Origin: Bordetella genomosp. 9
GTDB taxonomy: Bacteria > Pseudomonadota > Gammaproteobacteria > Burkholderiales > Burkholderiaceae_B
Reading direction: 5' to 3'
Length of the DNA: 64,000 bases
NCBI RefSeq assembly: GCF_002261425.1
Contig: NZ_NEVJ01000003.1
Location: 682,001-746,000 of the forward strand
Below the pieces are notes generated by a model, which saw only the letters and a program-made list of their open reading frames with translations, made no database searches and had not been told where the DNA came from. Of this stretch, positions 16,667 through 25,727 are shown piece after piece (the first letter of the stretch is position 1; each line of letters opens with the position of its first letter). The position numbers and the translations under genes are program-made.

Positions 16667-18094
16667 ATGTACGAACAACCCGCCCTTTATATCGACGGCC
16701 GCTTCGTCACCGCCGAAGGGCGAGCCACGCAGGCGATCACCAACCCGGCCACCGGTGAGATCCTGGGGCAGTTGCCCCATGCAACCACCGAAGACCTGGA
16801 TCAGGCGCTGGCGAGCGCGCAGCGGGCCTTCCAGGTCTGGAAGCGCACCTCGCCCATGGAGCGTTCGGCGATCCTGCGCAAGGCCGGCGACCTGCTGCGC
16901 GAACGCGTCCAGGACATCGCCCGCAATATTTCGCTGGACCAGGGCAAGCCCCTGTCCGAAGCGCTCGCGGAAACCGACAAAAGCGCCGAGCACGCCGACT
17001 GGCACGCCGAAGAAGGCCGCCGCGTCTACGGCCGCGTCATTCCCCCACGCCAGGCCGACGTCCGCCAGTTCGTGGTGCGCGAACCGGTCGGCGTCTGCGT
17101 GGCCTTCTCGCCGTGGAACTTCCCGATCGGCCAGGCGTCGCGCAAGGTATTCGCGGCCCTGGGCAGCGGCTGCACGCTGGTCATCAAGGGCCCCGAGGAC
17201 AGCCCCAGCGGCGTCATCGCCTTGGTGCGCGCCCTGCACGACGCCGGCCTGCCCGCCGGCTGCCTGAACCTGGTCTGGGGCGTCCCGGCTGATATCTCCA
17301 ACTACCTGATCCGTTCGCCCATCGTCCGCAAGGTCTCGTTCACCGGTTCGACCGCCGTCGGCAAGCAGGTGGCGGCGCTGGCCGCCAGCCATATGAAGCG
17401 CATGACCATGGAGTTGGGCGGACACGCGCCCGTCCTGGTGTTCGACGACGCAGACCTGGACCGCGCGGCCGACATCCTGGCCCGCTTCAAGATGCGCAAC
17501 GCGGGCCAGGTGTGCATTTCACCGTCGCGTTTTTTCGTGCAGCGCGGCGCCTACGACAGATTCGTTGCGCGCTTCGTCGACATCACCGCGTCGCTGAAGG
17601 TGGGCGACGGCCTGGACCAGGGCGTGGACATGGGCCCGCTGGTGCATGATCGCCGCGTCGCCGCCATGGAGAGCTTCATGGAGGACGTCCACCAGCGCAA
17701 GGGGGAAGTGCTCACGGGCGGTTCGCGCGTCGGCACACGCGGTTCTTTCTTTGCGCCGACCGTCGTCGCCGGCCTCCCCGCCGATGCGCGCCTGATGCAT
17801 GAAGAACCTTTCGGGCCCATCGCCCCGATCGCGCCGTTCGACACGTTCGAAGACGGCATACGACTCGCCAACGCCCTGCCCTATGGGCTCAGCTCATACG
17901 TCTTCACGGAATCGCTGCGCACCGCCACGCAGGCGTCGAATGCCTTGGAAGCAGGAATGGTCAACATCAACCATTACGGCAGCGGCGCGGCGGAAATGCC
18001 CTTCGGCGGCGTCAAGGACAGCGGCATCGGCAGCGAAGGCGGCGCGGAGACCTTCGACGGGTATCTGGTCACCAAATTCATCACGCATCGGTAA
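16667..18094 (+). CDS. NAD(P)-dependent aldehyde dehydrogenase (semialdehyde dehydrogenase type)
   Basis: 475-residue cytosolic aldehyde dehydrogenase. Catalytic residues are clear: Asn in SPWNFP, Glu in MELGGHAP and Cys in [10 protein letters not shown]. The layout resembles succinate-semialdehyde and 2-oxoglutarate-semialdehyde dehydrogenases. CAGGAG precedes the ATG at 16667; longer upstream starts run into the divergent promoter region. Divergent from the Bug/Fe-ADH operon with 223 bases between, so the three enzymes probably form one oxidation pathway. Confidence 0.9.
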   Translation: MYEQPALYIDGRFVTAEGRATQAITNPATGEILGQLPHATTEDLDQALASAQRAFQVWKRTSPMERSAILRKAGDLLRERVQDIARNISLDQGKPLSEALAETDKSAEHADWHAEEGRRVYGRVIPPRQADVRQFVVREPVGVCVAFSPWNFPIGQASRKVFAALGSGCTLVIKGPEDSPSGVIALVRALHDAGLPAGCLNLVWGVPADISNYLIRSPIVRKVSFTGSTAVGKQVAALAASHMKRMTMELGGHAPVLVFDDADLDRAADILARFKMRNAGQVCISPSRFFVQRGAYDRFVARFVDITASLKVGDGLDQGVDMGPLVHDRRVAAMESFMEDVHQRKGEVLTGGSRVGTRGSFFAPTVVAGLPADARLMHEEPFGPIAPIAPFDTFEDGIRLANALPYGLSSYVFTESLRTATQASNALEAGMVNINHYGSGAAEMPFGGVKDSGIGSEGGAETFDGYLVTKFITHR

Positions 18095-18135
18095 GGAGCG
18101 CCGCGCGGACGACGCCGCGACGGTGTCCGGCCGGG

Positions 18136-19197
18136 TCAGGCGGACGTCTCGCCGCGGCGGCCGGCGCGGCGGGGGCCCAGCGAACTGGCCAGCGCGTCCA
18201 GTTGCCTGTCCTTGCCCGCCAGCCGTTCCGACACGTCGGCCAGCGACTGCCGCAGCTCCGCCTCGCGCCTGTCGGCGACGGCCGCCGCGGCGCGGGCGGC
18301 CGACTGCTCGGCCTCCAGCCTGGCGGATGTCGCCGCCAGTTCGGCGCGCAGCGTCGTTTCGCCGCGCAGCGCCTGACGCAATTCTTCCTGCAGCGTGGCG
18401 ATCGCCGCCTGCATTTCGCCGCGCGCGTGTTCCGCCGCCTGCCTTTCCTTGTCCAGGGACAGGCGTTCGCGCTCCGCCGCCTCGCGTTCCCGCTCCGCCG
18501 ACTGCCGGTCGCGTTCCGCGGCCTGGCGCACGCGCTCGATCTCGGCCGTCAGGCGCTTGGTGGCCTGGCGTTCCGCATCCAGCTCGTTCAACCAGCGGCG
18601 CTCCTGCGCCGCGTGCCGCGCCTCGGCTTGCGCGAGCGCATCGGCCTGCCGGCCTTGCACGTCGACCAATTGGGCGCGCAAGGCTTCCGCCTCGACGCGC
18701 GCCTGGGTCGCGGTCTCTTCCGCCATCGCGGCCTTGCGGCGTTCGGTGCGCGATTCGTCGGCCGCCGCGCGGGCGGCGTCCTGGGCGGCGGCCAGTTGCT
18801 GGCGCAAGGCTTGCAGGCCGAGCTCCAGGTCCGCTTCGCGCGACTCCAGCCGTACCTGCGCCAACGCCAGTTCCCGCTCCAGCGCCGCCAGCCGATCGCC
18901 TTCGGCCGCCAGCCGGGAGGTCTCATCGGACTGCCCTTCCCGCACCAGCTCGTGCGCCTGCGCCAGTGCCACGCGCCATAACTCCCGGGACAGGCGCGCC
19001 ACGGCATCCGGCACCTCGTCCGGGCCGCTTCCGACCAGGCGCTGGCCCAGCCCCGCGAACCAGGAATTCAGGAAACCCGTAATGGTATTGGGCGAACCGC
19101 GGCCGAGCTTCAGGCGGACGCGCTCGATGGTCGGCCGTTCGCCTTCCCGCAGCAGCGCGTCGGCGGCGGCGTGGACGTCGAGTTCTGTGATGGCCAT
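18136..19197 (-). CDS. KfrA-like DNA-binding coiled-coil protein
   Basis: 353 residues. An N-terminal KfrA-type domain (residues 1-60, with PTIERVRLKLGRGSPNTITGFLNSWF) is followed by a very long Ala/Arg/Glu-rich coiled coil to about residue 340. KfrA is known from plasmids, where it represses its own gene and helps keep plasmids stable; chromosomal relatives occur but are poorly studied. The ATG at 19197 is used; an upstream in-frame start adds 12 residues. A dyad at 19311-19338 upstream may be its own operator. No plasmid replication or partition genes are nearby. Confidence 0.85.
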   Translation of the reverse strand: MAITELDVHAAADALLREGERPTIERVRLKLGRGSPNTITGFLNSWFAGLGQRLVGSGPDEVPDAVARLSRELWRVALAQAHELVREGQSDETSRLAAEGDRLAALERELALAQVRLESREADLELGLQALRQQLAAAQDAARAAADESRTERRKAAMAEETATQARVEAEALRAQLVDVQGRQADALAQAEARHAAQERRWLNELDAERQATKRLTAEIERVRQAAERDRQSAEREREAAERERLSLDKERQAAEHARGEMQAAIATLQEELRQALRGETTLRAELAATSARLEAEQSAARAAAAVADRREAELRQSLADVSERLAGKDRQLDALASSLGPRRAGRRGETSA

Positions 19198-19310
19198 GGA
19201 TCCTCTTTTCGAAACGGCGCCGCGCGCACGCACCTGCGGCCGCCATCAACAGGCGGCGACCAGGCATTAAGTTGCGATAAGGGAAGTTTATCCACCGTAG
19301 ACGGACAAAC

Positions 19311-19338
19311 AATACATATATCGTACATCGTATGTATT
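19311..19338. promoter_or_regulatory. AT-rich dyad upstream of the KfrA-like gene
   Basis: Perfect 8-bp arms AATACATA and TATGTATT separated by 12 bases, in the AT-rich gap between the KfrA-like gene and mdcH. It lies 114 bases before the chosen start of the KfrA-like gene. KfrA proteins autoregulate at operators in their promoter, so this is the likely site. The rest of the 183-base gap shows no gene. Confidence 0.5.
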
Positions 19339-19380
19339 ATTTAGTACACCCTCAGCCAACCGGATCCGTCGCCCCCACCT

Positions 19381-20310
19381 TCAACGCCTCTGCTCGCGGT
19401 TGATCAGCAGGCACAGAGAGTCCACGGAAGTGCTGTCCGCGGCTACGGCCAGGCCATCCGCGAAAGTGGCCCCGGTCAGGCGGGTAAGGACCTCACCGCT
19501 CGGCATCTCCACGGCGAGACGCGCGCCGCGCTCCCACGCCGAGCGGACCGTGTCATACCAATTGACTCGACGAGCAAGATTGTTCGCAAGGTCGTCGGAA
19601 ATAGCGGCAGGGTCATGCAGCCGGCGGGAATGGGTGCCGCTCAAATAAACGATACGCGGGCGTTGCAGGACGACCGTAGAGAACGCGCGGCGCAGGGTGT
19701 CGGCGGCGCCGTTCAGCAATTCGCAATGAGACGGCACGCTTACGGCGAGGCGGGTGCATCCGGTTGAACCGGCTGCCGTGGCCAGTGCCGCCGCATGTGT
19801 CATGGCGTCGTTCGAGCCTGAGATGACGATCTGCCTTTCCGCATTGATATTGGCCAGGTAGACAGGCTGACCGCCTCCCCGGACCTGTTCCACCAGGGCC
19901 TGGACTTGGTCCGCGTCCAGGCCCTGGATGGCGGTCATGCCATAACCCCTTGGATACGCCTCCTCCATCAAGCGGGCGCGCAGGGCAACCAGGCGCAAGG
20001 CATCCTCATACGACAAGGCGCCCGCCACCACTGCGGCTGGATAGGCGCCGATGGACATACCGGCGACCATATCGGGCAGTCCTTCCCTCTCGGCAAGGGT
20101 TCGGCCCATCGCCACGCCCGCGATCGTCAAGGCGAGTTGAACCGCGACAGTCGAACGCAGCGCCTCCTCGGTCTCGAGCGCCAGAGGATCCAGTTTCAGA
20201 ACGTCTTCCGCTATCCGCAGCGTTTGAGCCACTTCGGCCGTTGCCGGCAGCCGCGACAGCATGCCCGGCCGCTGCGAGCCCTGTCCCGGAAAAGTAAACA
20301 GCACGCTCAC
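19381..20310 (-). CDS. mdcH: malonate decarboxylase, epsilon subunit (malonyl-CoA:ACP transacylase-like)
   Basis: 309-residue acyltransferase that loads malonyl onto the malonate decarboxylase acyl carrier protein at the start of each activation. FTFPGQGSQRPGM opens the malonyltransferase fold; the nucleophile is the Ser of GMSIGAYPA and the His lies in PSHCELL. The start is GTG at 20310, which overlaps the mdcG stop as GTGA; a longer open frame upstream runs through mdcG and is not used. Last gene of the mdcABCDEGH operon. Confidence 0.92.
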   Translation of the reverse strand: MSVLFTFPGQGSQRPGMLSRLPATAEVAQTLRIAEDVLKLDPLALETEEALRSTVAVQLALTIAGVAMGRTLAEREGLPDMVAGMSIGAYPAAVVAGALSYEDALRLVALRARLMEEAYPRGYGMTAIQGLDADQVQALVEQVRGGGQPVYLANINAERQIVISGSNDAMTHAAALATAAGSTGCTRLAVSVPSHCELLNGAADTLRRAFSTVVLQRPRIVYLSGTHSRRLHDPAAISDDLANNLARRVNWYDTVRSAWERGARLAVEMPSGEVLTRLTGATFADGLAVAADSTSVDSLCLLINREQRR

Positions 20311-20987
20311 GAGGCTGGTTCCACGGTGCGAGCGTGCGTTTCGGCCCAAGGGTCGGCCCAAGGGTCGGCCGTCAGAATCGGGCCGTGGTTCGTCTTCAAC
20401 AGGACCTGGCCGCGGCGGGCGCGCCATTCATTGAGCGCGAAGCCACCCGAACCGGTCTCGATCTGGATATCGAGCCGGCACGCCACCCGATCCGCCAGGT
20501 GGCCCAGGTATTCAACTTCATCCCTGGTCAGCGGCGAGCTTGCACGGATGCGCAAGTCCAGGTCGCTGTCGTGCCTGAGCAGGCTCGTTTTGGTCGCCAG
20601 ACAAAATCCCGTGCTGCCCGTGGGCCCCCATGGCAGGCCGCAGCGGTCGAGATCGTCTGCCAGGCTCCGCAGCGCGCGCATGCTCGGAAGCGCATGCTGC
20701 GGGTGCGTCAGCCAGGCGCGAGTGCGCGCCAGGGTTTCGGGCGTAACGATGTTCAAAATGTGCCCGGGAAGCGTCCAGGCCGCGTAGCGTTGCGACCGGG
20801 TGGCACCTCGCAGCCCGACGGGGATATACGGTGAGCAGTGATCACGCCGCACCACCACGGGCCAGGCTGCGTTGCGCCAGTGCGGCCAGATCGGCCGCTC
20901 GGCGCCGTGCGGCGCCGATGGTACGGCAGCCGGATCAAGCCACAGTAGATCGTGAGGCCGTGCCAAACCGGGACCGACGCAGCTCAT
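20307..20987 (-). CDS. mdcG: malonate decarboxylase holo-ACP synthase (phosphoribosyl-dephospho-CoA transferase)
   Basis: 226-residue nucleotidyltransferase that attaches the 2'-(5''-phosphoribosyl)-3'-dephospho-CoA group to a Ser of MdcC. The start region MSCVGPGLARPHDLLWL is the family's usual N-terminus; the nucleotidyltransferase Asp residues are in RHDSDLDLRIR, with the glycine-containing GPTGSTGF just before. The start lies 4 bases after the mdcE stop. The C-terminus carries a small duplication ADPWADPWAET that comes from a 12-bp tandem repeat in the DNA. Confidence 0.9.
   Translation of the reverse strand: MSCVGPGLARPHDLLWLDPAAVPSAPHGAERPIWPHWRNAAWPVVVRRDHCSPYIPVGLRGATRSQRYAAWTLPGHILNIVTPETLARTRAWLTHPQHALPSMRALRSLADDLDRCGLPWGPTGSTGFCLATKTSLLRHDSDLDLRIRASSPLTRDEVEYLGHLADRVACRLDIQIETGSGGFALNEWRARRGQVLLKTNHGPILTADPWADPWAETHARTVEPAS
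20342..20370. repeat. 12-bp tandem repeat inside mdcG
   Basis: CGGCCCAAGGGT is repeated just over twice, encoding the duplicated ADPW near the C-terminus of MdcG. The repeat length is a multiple of three, so copy-number change would not shift the frame. It adds residues only at the tail and is unlikely to harm function. Confidence 0.7.
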
Positions 20988-20991
20988 GCTT

Positions 20992-21834
20992 TCACTCAGC
21001 CCATAATTCCTGAAGGCGAGCGCGTACACGGTTCGACATCTGCCGTCCAGGGTGCCCTCTTCGGCTTTCCAGACCCGTTTCCGGGTCCGCGCGTATATCG
21101 GCGAGCGCTTCCTCGAGCGTGCTGCGCGCCGCGGCAATATCCGCGGGCGTGGGTGCGCCGGCATGTTGGACGCGCAGCAGACGCCACAGTAGCCCCAGCG
21201 ACGCATAGCTGGCGATGTCATAAGCCATCGGCGCAATTTCGGCGGCCAGCGCTTCCAGCTGCGTGACCGAGCGCTGTGTAATCCGCGCTGCCGCTTCCTT
21301 TCCCATTGCGTGGACCGAAACTTCCGCATCGTCCAGCGCGACCAGCCGATTCGCCTGATAGCCGTGAGCCAGAAACGCGCCCGACATGGCCTTCCCGACC
21401 AAGAGCGCAATGACAGGATGCCCCGCTTGGCGCGCTTCGGCATAGGCGGCTGCCGCGCCGGCCAAAGCCTGGTGTATCCCGAAAGCCTCTTCCCGTCGGC
21501 CATATGCCTGGCTGACCACGTCCACGATGGCGACGATCGGGCGCTTCAGGGCATGGTCCGCGTCTTCTGTCATGACTTCGCGGACTGCCTGGGCCAGCGA
21601 CCATCCTTCGAGTAGCCCGACCTCGCCATTGCGCGCTCTGGGGAAGGGGTTGGAAGGGTCTGGCACCACCGCGATATAGCGGGCGGGTGCGTCAGCGAGG
21701 GTGCTGTCAACGGCGACCACCGAGGGCAAGCGACCTGAAATGGCGTGGCCGCCCGCGGTGAGCGCGGCGATCCAGATCTGGCCTCGACTCGGTTTGTGTT
21801 CCGGGCCCGTGGTCGTGGAAGTGTCGTGGGGCAT
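20992..21834 (-). CDS. mdcE: malonate decarboxylase, gamma subunit (carboxyltransferase partner)
   Basis: 280-residue subunit that works with MdcD to decarboxylate malonyl-S-ACP to acetyl-S-ACP. The crotonase-like carboxyltransferase core is visible in PIVAIVDVVSQAYGRREEAFGI and VIALLVGKAMSGAFLAHG. It starts two bases after the mdcD stop and its own stop is four bases before mdcG. Subunit naming follows the Klebsiella/Pseudomonas mdc system. Confidence 0.93.
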   Translation of the reverse strand: MPHDTSTTTGPEHKPSRGQIWIAALTAGGHAISGRLPSVVAVDSTLADAPARYIAVVPDPSNPFPRARNGEVGLLEGWSLAQAVREVMTEDADHALKRPIVAIVDVVSQAYGRREEAFGIHQALAGAAAAYAEARQAGHPVIALLVGKAMSGAFLAHGYQANRLVALDDAEVSVHAMGKEAAARITQRSVTQLEALAAEIAPMAYDIASYASLGLLWRLLRVQHAGAPTPADIAAARSTLEEALADIRADPETGLESRRGHPGRQMSNRVRARLQELWAE

Positions 21835-21836
21835 GG

Positions 21837-22682
21837 CTAGCGGCTCCCGTTATACAGTGTGCGGACGGCGTCGGCGTCAGGTTGGACGCTTGTGTCAACG
21901 GTGCCGAGCCGCGCAAGGTAATCCTCCACGCGGTCGCTGCGCGGCATCCTTTGGACGCCCTCTTCCAGTGCGTTCACGATAGCCCTGCGCACCGCGTCGG
22001 CGTCGTCGTCCACATAATCGTCCGCCAGGCCTGATGCGTGACGCTGCTCTCCGCCGGATAAGCTCCAGATGAAAGGACGGTCGCGTGAGTCATACTCCGC
22101 GATGCCCGCTTCCTGTTCAATGACCTGGGGACCGTTCAATCCCAATCTTGCCTCGCGGGTCACGACCAGATGGCTGCAAAGCGCCGCCGCGATCGACATG
22201 CCGCCGAAGCAACCCACCGATCCCGCGATGACGCCGACCACTGGCTGGTAGCGACGCAAGTCCACGATCGCCGCGTGGATCTCGGCAATCGCGGCCAGGC
22301 CCAGATTGGCCTCCTGTAGCCGCACGCCACCCGTTTCAAGCAGCAGGACGGCTCGCGTCGGTATGCCTTTGCGGTTGCTCGCCGCGGCGAGCTCCAATGC
22401 GCCGGCTATCTTGGCGCCACCGACTTCGCCCAGGCTGCCCCCCTGGAACGCACCCTCGATGGCCGCGACCACGACGTCATTGCCTGCGATCCGACCTTTC
22501 AGGATCACAACCCCATCATCCGATTGGGGAACGACGCCCTGCGGCTCCAACCAGGGAGAGAGCATGCGCTCGAACGGATCGATCAGCTCGCGGGCGGTAT
22601 GTGCATCCATCAAGGCGTGGGCACGTTCTCGCGCGGTCAGCTCCACAAAACTTCTTCGATCCAGCAGTTCCTGAATGTTCAT
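21837..22682 (-). CDS. mdcD: malonate decarboxylase, beta subunit
   Basis: 281-residue biotin-independent decarboxylase subunit that pairs with MdcE. Recognised from the carboxyltransferase-type block GGSLGEVGGAKIAGALELA, the segment LLLETGGVRLQEANLGL, and SVGCFGGMSIAAALC. Its ATG overlaps the mdcC stop as ATGA, and the TAG stop is two bases ahead of mdcE. No biotin-carrier genes are present, which confirms the biotin-independent type. Confidence 0.93.
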   Translation of the reverse strand: MNIQELLDRRSFVELTARERAHALMDAHTARELIDPFERMLSPWLEPQGVVPQSDDGVVILKGRIAGNDVVVAAIEGAFQGGSLGEVGGAKIAGALELAAASNRKGIPTRAVLLLETGGVRLQEANLGLAAIAEIHAAIVDLRRYQPVVGVIAGSVGCFGGMSIAAALCSHLVVTREARLGLNGPQVIEQEAGIAEYDSRDRPFIWSLSGGEQRHASGLADDYVDDDADAVRRAIVNALEEGVQRMPRSDRVEDYLARLGTVDTSVQPDADAVRTLYNGSR

Positions 22683-22993
22683 CCCTGACTCCCGGTCCTG
22701 GTATTCAACTGCTCGAATACTTGCTCCAGGCGCATCCGCACCACGCCTGGTGTCGCGCCAAAGTCCCTGATCTCGATCCTGGAGGCCGGCAGCGATGTCC
22801 CATCGAACATGCGAGCCAATACCGCGCTCCAGATCTTGCTCATGCCATTTACCGAGGTCGTGATCGCAATCTCTGTCTTGCCAGCGGTGTTCGGCTCAAG
22901 CAGGATTTCGAGGTCGCCTGAGCTGACGATACCGGCCAAGACCCGGCTGGCCGCGGGCGCGCCCGCTGAGAACTCGAGATTCAGACGTTCCAA
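22679..22993 (-). CDS. mdcC: malonate decarboxylase acyl carrier protein, delta subunit
   Basis: 104-residue carrier that holds the acyl group on a phosphoribosyl-dephospho-CoA arm. The modified Ser lies in the N-terminal block GIVSSGDLEILLEP. The start codon is TTG at 22993, placed about 7 bases after GGGAGA within the end of mdcB; no ATG gives the family N-terminus. It overlaps mdcB by 13 bases and mdcD by four, which ties its translation tightly to its neighbours. Confidence 0.92.
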   Translation of the reverse strand: MERLNLEFSAGAPAASRVLAGIVSSGDLEILLEPNTAGKTEIAITTSVNGMSKIWSAVLARMFDGTSLPASRIEIRDFGATPGVVRMRLEQVFEQLNTRTGSQG

Positions 22994-23880
22994 TTGATTT
23001 CTCCCGTCGAGGTGGCGGTCGCGTCCACGGTGTGTTCATTGCCGAGGCGGTCCAGGAATAGCGCCGCCGCCAAGAGGTCAGCCGCGCCGCCAGGTGAGAC
23101 ATTGCGCTCGAGAAGCGCCATTTCCAGTTCTCGCAGGGCTGTTCGGCCAGGCAGGGTGCCCGCGCCGCCTGCGGCGAGCACGGCTTTCGCGCCGTCCTGC
23201 ACGCACGCCAATGCCGCCGTTCCGCCTCGCGCCAACACGCAGGTGTCGTCCAGTGTGGCCATCACCGAGAGCAGCGCGTTCAAACGTGCCGCGTTTTCCA
23301 TGTCGCCGGCCGCGCGCGACCGGCGCAGGGTCGGCAGCGCAACCGATACCACGTGGGGGAAGCCCGCTCGGGCCTGCCCCTTTGCGCCCCCCACGCCGTA
23401 GATCAGGCGCGCACGCTCGCCCTTGTGCCCTGTCGTCAGCGGGGCGCCGGGATCTTCGATACGAGCCAAGGCTCCGGCCAGGACGGCGACTTTTTGATGG
23501 GCATCGTCGAAGGAGCGCGCGGCCGCCGTTACAAGCAGCCCTATTGCCCAGATCGCACCTCTGTGGGTATTCACGCCGCGTGTCGCGTGGAGCATGGCGC
23601 GTTCACCCTCCCGCCCTATGCAGCCAATCCGCCGGCGAAGGACGGGCAGATCGTCGGAATCGAGCGCGGCAAGCGCCATCGTGGCAAATGCGGGCTGTAA
23701 TGCGCGCGCGGAGGCGCACATCAGCGGCCAGGACAGGTCCGTGTGGGCGCCACTGCTCCGGAAGTCGACGAGGCCAGGCTTGGGCGCCAGCGTGGCTTCA
23801 TCGATCAAGGCAGCGACCGCCTGCTCCGCAAGGTATTGAGCCACGTCGGTGCGGGCGATGGGGTCCCAGAGCATCGGCAT
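22981..23880 (-). CDS. mdcB: triphosphoribosyl-dephospho-CoA synthase
   Basis: 299-residue enzyme that makes the prosthetic-group precursor from ATP and dephospho-CoA for MdcC. Typical segments are EATLAPKPGLVDFRSSGAHTDL and NTHRGAIWAIGLL, as in the CitG/MdcB family. The ATG at 23880 has GGAG six bases upstream and shares its A with the mdcA stop (TGATG); a GTG at 23883 is also possible. Second gene of the operon. Confidence 0.92.
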   Translation of the reverse strand: MPMLWDPIARTDVAQYLAEQAVAALIDEATLAPKPGLVDFRSSGAHTDLSWPLMCASARALQPAFATMALAALDSDDLPVLRRRIGCIGREGERAMLHATRGVNTHRGAIWAIGLLVTAAARSFDDAHQKVAVLAGALARIEDPGAPLTTGHKGERARLIYGVGGAKGQARAGFPHVVSVALPTLRRSRAAGDMENAARLNALLSVMATLDDTCVLARGGTAALACVQDGAKAVLAAGGAGTLPGRTALRELEMALLERNVSPGGAADLLAAALFLDRLGNEHTVDATATSTGEINWNV

Positions 23881-25541
23881 CACCAGCTCCGGAACTTTGC
23901 GGGCGGTTTGTAGAGATCGCCGGACCAGCTGACCAGGTCCGCCACATTCTTGGCGGCCAACAGGGACCGGGTGGCCTCCTGTCGATTCACGCCGAGATCT
24001 TCCGGCATGGCGATCAGGCCCTCTTTCCGCAACGTCTCGGTCCGTTTACGGTCTTGCGTCATGCCCACTGGCGTGACGCCCGATACGGCCGCGATCATCG
24101 CCTTGCGCTCATCCACGGAACGCGCCTTGTAGAGATAGGCAATGCCCTCTTCCGTCAGCACGTGGGTGACATCGTCGCCATAGATCATGATCGGCGCCAA
24201 GGGCATGCCGCTCTTGCGGCCGACGTCCACGGCATCCAGGGATTCGACGATGCAGGGACGCCCTCCCGCCTGGAAGGTTTCCACGACCTGCACGACGAGC
24301 TTGCGGCCACGAGACAGTGGATCGTCGGTCTCGATGAGATCCAGCCACGCCGGAGTCGGATGCCGGCGGCCACGAGGATCGTGCCCCATGTTCGGCGCAC
24401 CACCGAAGCCGGCCAGGCGTCCGCGCGTCACCGTCGACGAATTGCCCAGGCCGTCCATCTGCAGGGTGGATCCGATGAACAGGTCCACCGCATACTGGCC
24501 TGCGAGCTGGCACATCCCTCGATTGGATCGCATGGATCCGTCATGGCCGGTAAAGAAGATGTCAGGGCGTGCCGCGACGTAATCCTCCATCCCGAGCTCG
24601 CTGCCGAAGCAATGCACACTTTCCACCCAACCGGACTCGATGGCGGGAATCAGCGTGGGATGCGGATTCAAGGTCCAATTCCGGCAAATCTTGCCCTTCA
24701 GGCCGAGCTTCTCGCCATAGGTGGGCAGGAGAAGCTCGATCGCCGCGGTATTGAAGCCGATGCCATGGTTCAGCGACTGCACATTGTGGCGCTCGTAAAC
24801 GCCGCGGATCGCCATCATCGCCATGAGCACCTGCATGGGCGTGATGAGACGGGGATCGCGTGTGAACAGCGGCTCGATGAAGAACGGCCTGTCGGCCTGC
24901 ACGATCAGGTCGATCCAGCTGCCGGGAATGTCGACGCGCGGCAGATCTTTCGGGTCATCCACGATCTCGTTGACCTGAGCGATCACGATGCCATCGTGGA
25001 AGGCCGCGGCCTCCACCAGCATAGGCGTGTCTTCGGTGCTCGGCCCGGTATAGAGATTGCCCTGTCGATCAGCGGTATAGCCGGCCACCAGGACGACATT
25101 GGGAATCAGGTCGACATAAAGCCGCGCGTAGAGCTCGATATAGGTATGTATTGCCCCGACTTCCAGCAGCCCGTCTTCCAGGAACTGGGAGATGCGGAGG
25201 CTTTGCGCGCCGGCGAACGCGAAGTCGAGCTTGCGAGCGATGCCGCGTTCGAACAGATCGAGGTGTTCGGCCCGGGAGACGCTGGGCATGACCAGGTGGA
25301 GATTCGATACACGCGCGGGGTCCACCTGCGCCAGCGACCGGGACAAGAAGTCCGCCTGCTTCTGGTTATTCCCTTCCAGCACGACCCGATCGCCCGGGCC
25401 GATCACACGCTCGAGCGCCTGGACAATGCTCTCAGGCCGCAAGACGAGGCCATCCGCCAGGTCCTTGATCAATCCGAGGCGACGTTGCTTCTCCGCTCGG
25501 CGCTTGCTCCATTGAGGGTCTAATCGGGCACCCGGCTGCAT
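23880..25541 (-). CDS. mdcA: malonate decarboxylase, alpha subunit (acetyl-ACP:malonate ACP transferase)
   Basis: 553-residue subunit that swaps acetyl for malonyl on the carrier protein, releasing acetate and keeping the cycle going. It belongs to the CoA-transferase-like group; typical blocks are NLYTGPSTEDTPMLVEAAAF, NHGIGFNTAAIELLLPTYGE and GMPLAPIMIYGDDVTHVL. First gene of the mdcABCDEGH operon, divergent from mdcR across a 186-base gap with a dyad in its centre. Confidence 0.94.
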   Translation of the reverse strand: MQPGARLDPQWSKRRAEKQRRLGLIKDLADGLVLRPESIVQALERVIGPGDRVVLEGNNQKQADFLSRSLAQVDPARVSNLHLVMPSVSRAEHLDLFERGIARKLDFAFAGAQSLRISQFLEDGLLEVGAIHTYIELYARLYVDLIPNVVLVAGYTADRQGNLYTGPSTEDTPMLVEAAAFHDGIVIAQVNEIVDDPKDLPRVDIPGSWIDLIVQADRPFFIEPLFTRDPRLITPMQVLMAMMAIRGVYERHNVQSLNHGIGFNTAAIELLLPTYGEKLGLKGKICRNWTLNPHPTLIPAIESGWVESVHCFGSELGMEDYVAARPDIFFTGHDGSMRSNRGMCQLAGQYAVDLFIGSTLQMDGLGNSSTVTRGRLAGFGGAPNMGHDPRGRRHPTPAWLDLIETDDPLSRGRKLVVQVVETFQAGGRPCIVESLDAVDVGRKSGMPLAPIMIYGDDVTHVLTEEGIAYLYKARSVDERKAMIAAVSGVTPVGMTQDRKRTETLRKEGLIAMPEDLGVNRQEATRSLLAAKNVADLVSWSGDLYKPPAKFRSW

Positions 25542-25624
25542 CGTCCACTCCGTCTCGTTGGGGTCGTCACCCAGGCAAGATAGACCTCGGAGGGAAGCTG
25601 TTCAATAAAGCTAAGTGGCGTTTC

Positions 25625-25641
25625 ATTACCCAGGGAGTAAT
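25625..25641. promoter_or_regulatory. LysR-type box between mdcA and mdcR
   Basis: ATTAC-N7-GTAAT, a 17-base dyad, about 83 bases from the mdcA start and 86 bases from the mdcR start. LysR regulators recognise short AT-rich dyads with T-N11-A character in divergent promoters, so this is the most likely MdcR site for both genes. The -10/-35 boxes could not be set with confidence. Confidence 0.6.
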
Positions 25642-25664
25642 AATCGGGGCAAGGCGGCCCTCCC

Positions 25665-25692
25665 CGCCACTCCAGGCGCCGCCACTCCAGGC
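25665..25692. repeat. 13-bp direct repeat upstream of mdcR
   Basis: CGCCACTCCAGGC occurs at 25665-25677 and 25680-25692, a 15-base period, about 36-63 bases before mdcR. It could be an accessory regulator site or a simple slippage duplication; nothing in the sequence decides between the two. Confidence 0.5.
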
Positions 25693-25727
25693 ACCGAACT
25701 TCGCGCACGGGGCTTTCAGGATGGAAC

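Noticed and set aside
18136..19338. Evidence that the window is a plasmid
   Set aside because: A KfrA-like gene alone is not enough; no replication, partition or transfer genes are present.
20992..22682. Acetyl-CoA or methylmalonyl-CoA carboxyltransferase subunits
   Set aside because: The gene order with MdcA, MdcB, carrier protein MdcC, MdcG and MdcH fixes these as malonate decarboxylase subunits; no biotin carrier is present.
23094..25523. 809-codon plus-strand open frame opposite mdcB and mdcA
   Set aside because: Antisense to two confidently identified enzymes; composition typical of shadow frames.
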